Source: Nocardia miyunensis NBRC 108239
Lineage (GTDB): Bacteria > Actinomycetota > Actinomycetes > Mycobacteriales > Mycobacteriaceae
Direction of reading: 5' to 3'
NCBI RefSeq assembly: GCF_001613065.1
Contig: NZ_BDBQ01000060.1
Location: 42,748-106,747, forward strand
DNA length: 64,000 bases
Translations under genes and position numbers: made by a program
Notes under the pieces: model-generated
Databases searched by the model: none
What the model was told of the DNA's origin: nothing
Seen by the model: the letters and a program-made list of their open reading frames with translations, nothing else
Shown here: in pieces, positions 28,694 to 37,145 of the stretch
Layout of the letters: every line of letters starts with the position of its first letter
Numbering within the stretch: position 1 is the stretch's first letter

Positions 28694-29143
28694 TCAGGCT
28701 AATTGCGGGTCGGTTACCGAAGCTTCTCGATTCCTGATCGGTCTGGTCACCTGTTTCGCTACACACGAGGGCATGCCCGCGGTGGCGTCGGCCTGTTCGC
28801 GGCGGTAGACGCTGGGTGAAACGCCGACCAGTTCGCTGAACCGGGTGCTGAACGTGCCCAGTGACGAGCAGCCGACGGCGAAGCAGACCTCGGTGACGCT
28901 CAGATCACCCCGGCGCAGCAATGCCATCGCGCGCTCGATTCGCCTGGTCATCAGGTACGAGTACGGCGACTCCCCGTAGGCGAGCCGGAACTGGCGGCTC
29001 AGATGCCCGGCCGATATGTGCGCGTCGCGGGCGAGCGCCTCGACGTCCAGCGGCTGGGCGTACTCCCGATCGATCCGGTCGCGCACCCGCCGCAGCCGGG
29101 CGAGGTCCTGCAGGCGCTGCTCCTCGGTCGGGCTGCTGGTCAT
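28694..29143 (-). CDS. AraC-family transcriptional regulator (DNA-binding domain only)
   Basis: 149 residues, essentially just the double helix-turn-helix of AraC/XylS regulators: LDVEALARDAHISAGHLSRQ, then SVTEVCFAVGCSSLGTFSTR and FSELVGVSPSVYRREQ. No ligand-binding domain precedes it; the short N terminus resembles SoxS/MarA-sized members. First gene of the AraC-VOC-UvrA unit, so likely its own regulator. Confidence 0.92.
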   Translation of the reverse strand: MTSSPTEEQRLQDLARLRRVRDRIDREYAQPLDVEALARDAHISAGHLSRQFRLAYGESPYSYLMTRRIERAMALLRRGDLSVTEVCFAVGCSSLGTFSTRFSELVGVSPSVYRREQADATAGMPSCVAKQVTRPIRNREASVTDPQLA

Positions 29144-29223
29144 ATGCCAGATCGTACGTGCCGGCCTCGGGATGCGGGAGCCGCTGATGCCATCGGCGGG
29201 AGGACTCGGTTAGCGTCGGCGGC

Positions 29224-29610
29224 ATGGAACTGCGACGAATCCACCACGCCGCGATCATCGCCTCGGACTACGGCGTGTCGAAGACCTTCTATACGCAGGT
29301 GCTGGGTTTGCGGGTGGTCGCGGAGAACTATCGGGCCGAGCGGGATTCCCACAAGCTGGATCTGGCGCTACCGGACGGATCGCAGATCGAGTTGTTCTCC
29401 TTCCCGGATCCGCCCGCCCGGCCCTCGCGTCCGGAGGCGTGCGGGCTGCGTCATCTGGCCTTCGCCGTTCCCGATGTGGCCGCGGCGGTCCGGGAGTTGC
29501 GGGGGAGGGGAGTGGTCACCGAGGAGATTCGGGTGGACGAATACACCGGAAAGCGCTTCGTATTCTTCGCCGATCCCGACGGTCTGCCGCTCGAGCTGTA
29601 CCAGGAGTGA
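29224..29610 (+). CDS. VOC-family protein, GloA2/YaeR-like
   Basis: 128 residues. Starts MELRRIHHAAIIASDYGVSK, with the metal-ligand His of the first half, followed by FYTQVLGLRVVAENYRAERDS, then GLRHLAFAVPDVAAAVREL and FFADPDGLPLELYQ with the terminal Glu ligand. This matches YaeR/GloA2 proteins (lactoylglutathione-lyase-like). It is divergent from the AraC unit. Physiological substrate unknown. Confidence 0.9.
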   Translation: MELRRIHHAAIIASDYGVSKTFYTQVLGLRVVAENYRAERDSHKLDLALPDGSQIELFSFPDPPARPSRPEACGLRHLAFAVPDVAAAVRELRGRGVVTEEIRVDEYTGKRFVFFADPDGLPLELYQE

Positions 29611-29914
29611 GCGCCGGGGGAGCGGGTGCCGATGAGATGCGTTGTGCACCTGAGGGTTCTGATGTGGCCGACCGGGAAAGTGTTGGGCGGCACAGGCTTT
29701 GCGTGTACCCAACCCGATGGAACATTCCACCTGCAACATTTGACAATGAAGATATGCGAATTGGAACATGTCAGACCAGCGGGTCCGTACATGGGCACGT
29801 GCTTTCGGGTGGAAAGCGCTGGATGCATCAATCACCAATTGCCTGGATGAGAGAGGATCGGCGCTGGTAGCGGTCGGGCGGGGGAGTGGGCGGGCACTGC
29901 CATACGATGTTGCG
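29611..29914. other. Gene-free interval, locally lower GC, upstream of cyclophilin
   Basis: 304 bases without a credible gene. Around 29690-29850 the base composition drops clearly (runs such as CAACATTTGACAATGAAGAT). A TTGACA hexamer is at 29740-29745, and GGAACAT occurs twice (about 29719 and 29762). This is probably the promoter region of the cyclophilin gene, though no convincing -10 hexamer lies 16-18 bases from the TTGACA. Confidence 0.45.
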
Positions 29915-30406
29915 ATGACCACAGTGTTGTTGAGAACCTCAGCAGGGGACATCGCCCTGGAACTCGATGAGACCAAGGCTCCCAAGACGGTCACGAACTT
30001 TGTGGACTACGTCAAGGCGGGCCATTACGACGGCACGATCTTTCACCGGGTGATCCCCGGATTCATGGTCCAAGGCGGCGGACTGACCGCGGATATGAGT
30101 CAGAAGCCCGCACCGAACAAGGTGGAGAACGAAGCCGACAACGGGTTGCGCAACGACAAGTACACCGTCGCGATGGCGCGCACCTCGGACCCGCATTCGG
30201 CCAGCGCGCAGTTCTTCATCAACACCTCGGGCAACGACTTCCTGAACTACCCCGGCCAGGACGGCTTCGGCTATACCGTCTTCGGCAAGGTGACCGACGG
30301 AGAGAATGTGGTCGACGAGATCGAGGGCGTGGCCACCACGTCCAAGGCCGGACATCGCGACGTCCCGGTCGAGCCGATCACCATCGTCTCCGCCGAGGTG
30401 GTCTAG
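29915..30406 (+). CDS. ppiB: Peptidyl-prolyl cis-trans isomerase B (cyclophilin)
   Basis: 163 residues, a single cyclophilin domain of the small bacterial type. Key segments: DETKAPKTVTNFVDYVKAGH, FHRVIPGFMVQGG with the catalytic Arg, TVAMARTSDPHSASAQFFIN and GYTVFGKVTDGENVVDEIEG. No signal peptide, so cytosolic folding of prolyl peptides. Upstream in-frame codons to 29768 look non-coding, and ATG 29915 gives the family-typical N terminus MTTVLLRTSAGDIALEL. Confidence 0.95.
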   Translation: MTTVLLRTSAGDIALELDETKAPKTVTNFVDYVKAGHYDGTIFHRVIPGFMVQGGGLTADMSQKPAPNKVENEADNGLRNDKYTVAMARTSDPHSASAQFFINTSGNDFLNYPGQDGFGYTVFGKVTDGENVVDEIEGVATTSKAGHRDVPVEPITIVSAEVV

Positions 30407-30453
30407 ACCCGTCGAACGCATCCCGGGGCCGCGGCAGGTAGCCCCGGGATCGC

Positions 30454-30948
30454 TCACGTCTCGGCCACGTGCGTCTGGCGCGTCACCACGGGCGGCAGAA
30501 CCGACCAGGGGAAGTTGATCCACCGGTCGGTGCGCCGCCACACGTATTCACACGAGACCTCCGACCGCGGCTTCTGATAGATGACCGCGCAGCGCACTTC
30601 GGCCACCTTGTCGGCGCAGAAATCGCGCACGAGCCGCAGGGTTGCTCCGGTATCGGCGACGTCATCGGCCACCAGCACCCGCGCCCCGGCGAGATCGACC
30701 GCCGAGGGCACCGGCGGCAACATAACCGGCATATCCAGCCGCTGATCGACTCCGGTATAGAACTCCACGTTCATGACGTGCAGATTCTTCACGTCCAGCG
30801 CATATCCGAGCGCCCCAGCGACGAACAGCCCGCCCCGCGCGATGGACAGGATCAGATCCGGTTCGAACCCGTCCCCGGCGACCATCTCGGCGAGCTCGCG
30901 GCTCGCGGTGCCGAACAGTTGCCAGTCGAGTTCCTCGCGATCGCTCAC
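30454..30948 (-). CDS. Phosphoribosyltransferase (Gpt/HPRT-like)
   Basis: 164 residues of the type I PRTase fold. LILSIARGGLFVAGALGYAL is the pyrophosphate loop region, and ARVLVADDVADTGATLRLV is the PRPP-binding motif with the paired Asp residues. The C-terminal hood includes YVWRRTDRWINFPW, as in xanthine/hypoxanthine PRTases of actinobacteria. GTG start. Convergent with ppiB. Base specificity cannot be read by eye. The next 297 bases up to the SDR gene hold no clear gene. Confidence 0.88.
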   Translation of the reverse strand: MSDREELDWQLFGTASRELAEMVAGDGFEPDLILSIARGGLFVAGALGYALDVKNLHVMNVEFYTGVDQRLDMPVMLPPVPSAVDLAGARVLVADDVADTGATLRLVRDFCADKVAEVRCAVIYQKPRSEVSCEYVWRRTDRWINFPWSVLPPVVTRQTHVAET

Positions 30949-31245
30949 GTGAGGAGACTAGCCCAGCTCGGCGGTCGGCCCGACAGGTATGTGTACGCCG
31001 ATCGCGTGCGTCGGTGACCGATTCCGGTGTGTGCCGCCGACCCGATCATGAAAGATCGCCGGCGGAACTGAATGGGACGCTTAGCGGCTGACGGGTGCGT
31101 CCAGTCCCGGCAGTTGTGAGCAGTCCTGCGGTCGTACGAGTCGAACGGGACTGTGGGCCGATGACAGTGATCGGGCGGCCGAACCGGCTCGGGTGGATGC
31201 GGCCGCAGACGTGCGGGCCTCGAGTTGAGGCCGGGTGAGCACTCG

Positions 31246-31977
31246 TCAGACCAGTCGATGGCCGCCATCGACGTGTAGGACGGTTCCGGTCATGAATCGG
31301 TTGTGCAGGACGGCGAGGAAGGCGTCGGCGATGTCGTCGGGGTGGCCGATGCGGCCCCCGGGCAGTCGTGCGGCCATGGCCGCGAGCCGTTCGTCCTTGG
31401 TGTCGGCGGCGAAGCCGTTCCAGATGGGTGTGTCCACCCAGCCCGGGGATACGGCGTTGACGCGGATCGGCGCCAGTTCGAGGGCGAGCGCGCGGACGAG
31501 TCCTTCGAGTGCGGCGTTCGCGGTGGCCACGACGGTGCCGCCGACAGCCGGTCGGTAGGCGGCGATTCCCGAAGTGACAGTGAGGGTTTCGGAGAGCAGG
31601 GGCACGGCATACTTGGCGACGAGCCATGGGCCGAGCACCTTGGCGTCGACAACGGCCCGGGCATCGGCGAGCGGCAACTGTGTCAGCGGCCCGTACCCGG
31701 CGGACATATCGGCGGCAGTGACGACGACGTGATCCAGCCGCCCGGTGTGCTCGATCAACCACGGGCCGAAAAGATCTCGCACCGAGTCCTCGCGAGTGAT
31801 ATCCGCCTGGGCGGTACGCAAACGGTCGCAGGCCAATTCGGCGGACACTGCGTCCAGTCGATCCCGGGACCGCCCGGCGATGGTGACTGCCTGCCCCTCG
31901 GCAAGCAGCCTGCGAGCCAACGCCAGCCCCATACCGGAGCTGCCACCGACCACGAGCGTGTGCGAAATATCGTCCAT
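31246..31977 (-). CDS. Short-chain dehydrogenase/reductase-like protein lacking the YxxxK motif
   Basis: 243 residues with a classical SDR Rossmann start (LVVGGSSGMGLALARRLLAE), the D-I motif AQADITRE, the C-terminal PIRVNAVSPGWVDTPIW and TGTVLHVDGGHRL. In the active-site region the sequence GGTVVATANAALEGLVRAL aligns with the usual YSASKAALEGL, so the catalytic Tyr is Val and the catalytic Lys is Asn. The Ser region is retained as VTSGIAAY. This is a coenzyme-binding SDR that is either non-catalytic or uses another mechanism. ATG 31977 chosen; an ATG seven codons earlier adds MGCKVVV. Confidence 0.86.
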   Translation of the reverse strand: MDDISHTLVVGGSSGMGLALARRLLAEGQAVTIAGRSRDRLDAVSAELACDRLRTAQADITREDSVRDLFGPWLIEHTGRLDHVVVTAADMSAGYGPLTQLPLADARAVVDAKVLGPWLVAKYAVPLLSETLTVTSGIAAYRPAVGGTVVATANAALEGLVRALALELAPIRVNAVSPGWVDTPIWNGFAADTKDERLAAMAARLPGGRIGHPDDIADAFLAVLHNRFMTGTVLHVDGGHRLV

Positions 31978-32572
31978 GACAACGACTTTGCATCCCATGG
32001 CGTCGTCGGGGGAGACCGTGCGGGGCCTGGTCCCGACAGGGCCACCCCTCCACCCCGATCCTGCGAGTACCGCCTCTGGTCGCCCCGCCGCAGTGGCTAT
32101 CGCTCGCGCGAACCGGTCCTGGTGGGATCACCTCGGGACCTCGTCCGGCGGCCACATTGACCCTGACGATAGAACGGGCGGACAACGGCCGCCGAGTGTG
32201 CACTTATACGTGGAAACCATTGTGGCGCAATGATGTTCTAACCATATGAAACTTGGCGTCGGGAAAACCGTTCGCAGGAAACTCCGAATGAGGCGGCTCG
32301 GCCCCGCCGCGGATCTGTCCACGGCACTCGGGACGGTGTCGGAGAGCAATCGCGTCATCGCCGCAACCGATACGAAGTCGGATCAGCGGGATGGACGGCA
32401 GCGCGCCCGGCGTGTGGCGGCGGCCTCGACGTGGTGTGGATCGGGTCCGGCTTTCCGCTGCCGTTCAGAGTGTTTCGATGTGTTGGGTACCGGACTCGTC
32501 GGAGGGTGCCGGTCGGCGATTCGGGGGTTGTTGCGCGAACGGGCTGGGCTTGTGTGGCTGTGTGAGACTGCC
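31978..32572. other. Gene-free interval between divergent SDR and CDF genes
   Basis: 595 bases. Short frames are open on both strands but none has a recognisable product; the frame leading into the CDF gene from 32246 reads as a basic, repeat-poor sequence without family support. An AT-richer patch lies at 32200-32260 (GTGGAAACCATTGTGGCGCAA then ATGATGTTCTAACCATATG), which could carry a promoter for the downstream transporter. Confidence 0.45.
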
Positions 32573-33184
32573 GTGGTGACGGAAATCGATGAAGCTGCTC
32601 GTGCGAATCTGCTGCGGCGGGGGTTCCTGCTCGAATACGCAACGCTCGCATGGAATGTCGTCGGCATAGTGGTGATAGCTATTGCTGCGGCTGCGGCGAG
32701 GTCGGTTGCGTTGGCGGGGTTCGGGTTGGATTCGCTGATCGAGATCGGTGCTTCGGCCGTGGTGATCTGGGAGCTGTCCGGCACCGGGGAGTCGCGTCAA
32801 CGGTTCGCGCTGCGTTCGATCGGAGTGGGGTTCGCCGCGCTCGCCGTATATTTGCTGGTCCAGTCGACCGTGGTCTTGGCCACCGGATTTCATCCCGAGC
32901 ATTCGCCGCTGGGTATCGCTTGGACCGCGGTCACGGCGGTGGTGATGTTCGGATTGGCGACGGGAAAGGCGAGAACCGGTGCCGCTCTGGGTAATCCGGT
33001 GTTGGCGACAGAGGGGAAAGTCACCCTGATCGACGGACTGCTTGCCGTCGCGGTGCTGATCGGATTGGCACTCAACGCTGTGGCGGGTTGGTGGTGGGCC
33101 GATCCGGTCGCGGGTTACGTTCTGGTGTTCTATGCGGCGCGAGAGGTGAAAGGGGTTTTCCTCGGGGAGCCTGTCGAGAGATGA
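32573..33184 (+). CDS. Small cation-diffusion-facilitator-like transporter
   Basis: 203 residues with about six membrane helices and no C-terminal cytosolic domain. LAGFGLDSLIEIGASAVVIW and NAVAGWWWADPVAGYVLVFY place Asp residues in helices 2 and 5, where CDF proteins bind Zn/Fe/Co. Length and lack of the cytosolic domain resemble the short TMEM163-like CDF group in actinobacteria. GTG 32573 or 32576 are the likely starts. Its stop overlaps the ATG of the downstream regulator gene (ATGA), which suggests coupling. Confidence 0.82.
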   Translation: MVTEIDEAARANLLRRGFLLEYATLAWNVVGIVVIAIAAAAARSVALAGFGLDSLIEIGASAVVIWELSGTGESRQRFALRSIGVGFAALAVYLLVQSTVVLATGFHPEHSPLGIAWTAVTAVVMFGLATGKARTGAALGNPVLATEGKVTLIDGLLAVAVLIGLALNAVAGWWWADPVAGYVLVFYAAREVKGVFLGEPVER

Positions 33185-34164
33185 GTGAGAGCCGGGCTGA
33201 TGATGCGGCGGATGCGGGGAGTGCTGGAGATCCCGCGGACTGGTCCCGGTGGGGCCACCCCGAGGACTCGCGGAACGGGCAGACTGGTGGGGTGAGTGGA
33301 CGGCGGGTGTTGGGGGATTTTCTGCGGGCACGGCGGGGGCGGTTGGGGCCTGAGCAGGTGGGGTTGTCGGTGGGGGTGGGGCGGCGGCAGACTCCGGGGT
33401 TGCGGCGGGAGGAGGTTGCGACGCTCGCGGGTTTGAGTGTGGATTACTACACGCGGCTGGAGCAGGGGCGGGATACGAATCCGAGTCTGGCGGTGCTGGA
33501 TGCGCTTGCCGGGGCGTTGCGGCTCGACGGGGACGAGCGGATGCATCTGTACGACCTGGCTCGGGCGGTGGCGGTGCGGCGGGTGGCTCCCGAAGTGGTG
33601 CGGCAGGTGCCGCGGGCGGGGTTGCTGCTGTTGCTCGAGTCGGTGCGGCCGACGCCGGGGTTGATTCTGGATCAGCCGAGCAATGTGCTCGCGACGAATC
33701 CGGAGGCGTTGCGGTTGCTCGAGGGGTTGTCGGATTTCGCTGTGGCGGAACGGAATCTGGTGCGGTACGTGTTCACCCATCCCGCGGCGCGGCGGGTGTT
33801 CGAGGACTGGGACGCGATGACGCGCGATTGTGTGGCGCATCTGCGCACGGTGCAGGGGCGTGAACCGGATTCGGCGGCGATCCATGCGGTTGTGGACGGA
33901 TTATGTTCCGAGAGTGCGGAATTCGCGGACCTGTGGGCACACTACGATGTGCGTACCAAGCGCGGTGCGACGCGGGTGTTCCGGCATCGTGAGGTGGGGC
34001 GGTTCGCGTTGACCTCGGAGATCGTCACCGCCCCCGACGGGCAGCGTTTCGTGGTGTTCCAGGCCGCGCCGGGCAGCCCGGACCACGATGCGATGACGCT
34101 GCTAGGGATGATGGACGATGGTGTACCACAGCAGCGCGCAGGTGCCGAGGACGAAAAGTGGTGA
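33181..34164 (+). CDS. XRE-family regulator with MmyB-like ligand-binding domain
   Basis: 327 residues. N-terminal HTH: LGDFLRARRGRLGPEQVGLS, RQTPGLRREEVATLAGLSVD, YYTRLEQGRDTNPSLAVLDA. It is followed by an MmyB-type PAS-like domain (PTPGLILDQPSNVLATNPEA, FVVFQAAPGSPDHDAMTLLG) that binds fatty-acid-like ligands in this family. The ATG at 33181 overlaps the CDF stop and gives an acidic 37-residue extension; the GTG at 33292 would start right before the domain and is the alternative. Codon use here is unusually G-rich. The last 63 bases overlap the convergent DUF457 gene. Confidence 0.88.
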   Translation: MSESRADDAADAGSAGDPADWSRWGHPEDSRNGQTGGVSGRRVLGDFLRARRGRLGPEQVGLSVGVGRRQTPGLRREEVATLAGLSVDYYTRLEQGRDTNPSLAVLDALAGALRLDGDERMHLYDLARAVAVRRVAPEVVRQVPRAGLLLLLESVRPTPGLILDQPSNVLATNPEALRLLEGLSDFAVAERNLVRYVFTHPAARRVFEDWDAMTRDCVAHLRTVQGREPDSAAIHAVVDGLCSESAEFADLWAHYDVRTKRGATRVFRHREVGRFALTSEIVTAPDGQRFVVFQAAPGSPDHDAMTLLGMMDDGVPQQRAGAEDEKW

Positions 34165-34812
34165 CAGGATCCAGGTTTCGACCTTGTTGCCGGTGCGTTC
34201 GATGATCGGGATGGTGGTGCGGAGCTTGAAGGGCCAGAACAGGCGGCAGCCCCGGTCGGTGAGGCAGTCTCCGGCGAGGTGGGCCAGGGAGCCCAGGCCG
34301 ACGGCGAACGGGAGCCAGGTCGGTTTGTCCGAGATCCACTGGTCCATGGCGAAGGTGCCGGCCGCGGCCAGGATGACGATCGTGCCGTAGGAGCGGAATC
34401 CCTCGCCGGGCGGGCACAGATTCAGCGCGCGGACCGCGAGGGCGAGCAGGAAGAACACCAGGGAGAGGGTGAACCAGCGGTGCAGCCAGTGCTCACCGGC
34501 CCAGGTTCCGGCGGTGACGGCGATGACGAAGGCGAACGAGTGGGTGGCGTGGCGGTGCCCGCCGGATACTTCGGAGATCACTTTGCAGGCCACATGCGAG
34601 ACCGGTCCGAGCACATGGGAAATGGTGCCGCTGGGATGATCGGCGTCGGGCAGCAGTGCCGCGCCCGCGGTGAGGAAGGTGCCCATCACCAGATCGACGG
34701 TGCCGATATGTCCGGCGGTGACCGCCGGGAAGGTCAGAATCGAAAGCGGCAGCGCGGCAGCGGCTCCGGCCCACGCGAGAGCGCCGCTGGTCGCATGTGA
34801 ATGTCCTAGCAC
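34102..34812 (-). CDS. DUF457/YdjM-family membrane-bound metal-dependent hydrolase-like protein
   Basis: 236 residues, five or six helices. The N terminus VLGHSHATSGALAWAGA carries the H-x-x-S/T of the family, and further His/Asp residues lie at membrane edges (LLPDADHPSGTISHVLG, GGHRHATHSFAF, SLAHLAGDCLTDRG). These fit the YdjM/DUF457 metal-dependent hydrolase family (LexA-regulated in E. coli). The family has no firmly known substrate. GTG 34812 was chosen because it gives the conserved N terminus. Confidence 0.8.
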   Translation of the reverse strand: MLGHSHATSGALAWAGAAAALPLSILTFPAVTAGHIGTVDLVMGTFLTAGAALLPDADHPSGTISHVLGPVSHVACKVISEVSGGHRHATHSFAFVIAVTAGTWAGEHWLHRWFTLSLVFFLLALAVRALNLCPPGEGFRSYGTIVILAAAGTFAMDQWISDKPTWLPFAVGLGSLAHLAGDCLTDRGCRLFWPFKLRTTIPIIERTGNKVETWILSPLFVLGTCALLWYTIVHHP

Positions 34813-34913
34813 CGCCTCGAGAGTAGCCGATCTTGATCTTCGGCTGCGAACGACCATGGGCGAGCGCGGTTTCGAGGCCGTGTGCCCCCGAATCGGCACC
34901 GGCCCAGGGCAGG

Positions 34914-36124
34914 TCAGGCGCGCTGATGCGGATGCGGGTCCACGATCCGGTGTAACGCGTTGAGGTTCGCGTCCAGGGCGTAGAACGTGCGCAGCGCGAT
35001 GGCGAATGCGAAAAGCCCACCGACGCGCAGTCCTACGATCGGCCCGATGACGGATTGCTGCTGATCGGGATCGAGGAAGACCAGTCCGGCGGGCACGCCG
35101 ATCAGCGGCACCGAGGCCGCGATACCGAGATAGATGCGGCTGCGTCGCACCAGCCGGTGCAGTCGCTCGGTCTCCGCGGGGCAGATGTGCCCGGCGGCCA
35201 CGAGTCCCGGGTAGTACCAGCGCAATACGAAGAAGGTGACCGGAAAGTACGTGTACACCACCGCAACCGCGGCCGCGACGGCGTGCGAGGCGATCAGGTC
35301 GGTGAGCAGTCCGGGCGGCAGCGATCCGAGGCCGTGCAGTCTGATCAGGAATACCGCACCGGCCGCGAGCCACCCGATGACGGCCACCACCGCGATCCGG
35401 TCGCCACAGGAGAGGGTGTCCGCGCGGGCCTTGGCGAGGGTGGCCTCGTCGAACCGGCGGCCGTGGCGTAACCCATCGGGCACCAGGAACACCTGGCGAC
35501 GCCAATACAGCAGTCCCGCGATGCCCAGCGGATAGGCGATGACGGCGACATCAGTCCCAGCCGGGTCATGGTGCCGGCGGCTGCGGGACCGAGTTGTCCT
35601 TCGACCAGGCGAATGTTGTGCGCCCCCATGTACAGCCCGGCCAGCAACTGCCCGAAGATGCTGGACAGGGTGACCACCGGCATCGGCCGCATGCGCAGCC
35701 GGGCACGCAGGCTGTTCGTCGGCGGGTCGACCAGGTCGCGGGCCGTACGGTCCTGGCTGAGTTCGAGTTGATCGGCCAGCTCCGCGCCGGTGGCGTAGCG
35801 GTCGGCGGGGTCGGGCGCCAGGCAGGTCAGCAGTGTGTGCCGCAGCATCGCGGGAGTGTCCGGCGGCAGCTGATCCTGGTACTTCGGATCGATCCCGACA
35901 TTGCGGCGGTCGATCATCGCCTGCAGGGATTGCCCGGACTCCCCGCAACCGAGTTCGTCGTCGAAAGGGATTGTGCCGGTGAGCAATTCCCACAGCACGA
36001 CGCCGAGGGCATACAGGTCGCTGCGGGTGTCCAGGTCCGCGTCCGAGGCGGTCAGGCCGGGATGGATCGCGGCGAGCTGTTCGGGGGACATGTGGCTGCG
36101 CGCGGTGATCTCCTCGTAGATCAC
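34914..36124 (-). pseudogene. Decayed Ser/Thr protein kinase with membrane domain: 5' truncated and frameshifted
   Basis: The 5' part encodes only the C-lobe of a Hanks-type kinase: an activation-loop-like segment ending SHMSPEQLAAIHPGL, then DTRSDLYALGVVLWELLTG and the conserved DPADRYATGAEL. No N-lobe, P-loop or HRD motif lies upstream, where an in-frame stop occurs about 60 bases before. The kinase part passes into a membrane domain (LSSIFGQLLAGLYMGAHNIR). Near 35550 the coding potential jumps frame: GTMTRLGL in one frame continues as VAVIAYPLGIAGLLYWRRQV in another, consistent with loss of one base (or a sequencing error). The tail to 34914 is a multi-helix membrane domain. No single frame makes a functional kinase. 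Confidence 0.82.
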
Positions 36125-36284
36125 GGGCCCGGCCCCGAGGATATTCGATCCCTCGCGTCGCTTATCGGTGGTCGGGTGAGACCGTTACCGGGGAGTAGGG
36201 ATTTCCGGCCACTGGTCTGGCCTTACTGAACAATAGTGAGATACGCTCCGGGACAAGACGTTCGACGAGAGAAGGGGACGAACT

Positions 36285-37025
36285 GTGTCCACAGCCGCCG
36301 CGGTGAAACTGCAGATCCAAACGATCGGAGCGGGATTCATGTTCTCCCGCGAGGCCAAGGCGTTCGGCGCTTCGACGGGGGTGACGACGTTCCTCGGGCC
36401 CTACACGCGCGGGCGCGGCGGTGTGCTCGGCGACGTCGACGCGGACGTGGTGACCTCCGCGTTCGGCTTCTTCCCTGCCGAGACCGTCCGCTCGGCGTGG
36501 GACTCGCTGGATATGCCCGCGGAGAAGGCGGCGATCGCCTATCTGGGGGTGTGCCAGGATTTCGGGCGGCGCAAACTGGGCGGATTCGACGGCGCCGGAC
36601 GGCTGGCCGAGTTGCTGGCCCCGGTGGTCGCGGCCGCCGATCCGGCCGGTGCGGCGCTGTTCGCGGGCTGGCGGGCGCTGCCGTGGGCCGCGGACGATCC
36701 CGCGCGGGCGATGCAGCTTATCCACGTGATGCGCGAATTGCGCGGCGGGCTGCATCTGCTGGCCGTGCGGGCCGCTGGGCTGACTCCGCAGCAGGCGGTG
36801 CTGATCGGCGGATCGCCGCGCAACAGCGGCGCGGACCAGGCGCGCGCGTTCGGGTGGCCCGAGCCGTACCAGGAGATCACCCCCGAACTGCGGCAGCGGT
36901 GGGATGCGGCCGAGGCGACGACCGACGAGCTGATCGGCCCGGCCTTCGCGGTTCTGGACGAGAAGCAGGGCGCGGAACTGGCCGAATTGCTCACGACCGC
37001 ACAGGGTTTGGTTTACAGCCGCTGA
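36285..37025 (+). CDS. SCO6745-family protein
   Basis: 246 residues, all-helical, no membrane segment. The pattern SREAKAFGASTGVTTFLGPY, GRGGVLGDVDADVVTSAFGF and FFPAETVRSAWDSL corresponds to the SCO6745 family common in actinobacteria, of unknown function. A second helical block (RELRGGLHLLAVRAAGLTPQ, GADQARAFGWPEPYQ) contains the family's Trp-Pro motif. GTG start. Single gene with a possible hairpin terminator downstream at 37085. Confidence 0.82.
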   Translation: MSTAAAVKLQIQTIGAGFMFSREAKAFGASTGVTTFLGPYTRGRGGVLGDVDADVVTSAFGFFPAETVRSAWDSLDMPAEKAAIAYLGVCQDFGRRKLGGFDGAGRLAELLAPVVAAADPAGAALFAGWRALPWAADDPARAMQLIHVMRELRGGLHLLAVRAAGLTPQQAVLIGGSPRNSGADQARAFGWPEPYQEITPELRQRWDAAEATTDELIGPAFAVLDEKQGAELAELLTTAQGLVYSR

Positions 37026-37084
37026 ATCGGGTTGTGGGCGGGATGCTTCCGTGACGGCCGCGGTACCGCCGATCTGTGGGATAG

Positions 37085-37127
37085 TGCCGGAGGACGATCG
37101 CTCGCGACGAGCGATCACCCTCCGGCA
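37085..37127. terminator. Hairpin between convergent genes
   Basis: TGCCGGAGG ... GATCGCTCG / CGAGCGATC ... CTCCGGCA: two nested stems (9 bp inner, 8 bp outer) with a CGA loop, lying between the SCO6745-family gene and the LLM oxidoreductase gene. No T run; probably a bidirectional terminator. Confidence 0.55.
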
Positions 37128-37145
37128 CAGGTGAATCCGGTCCGA

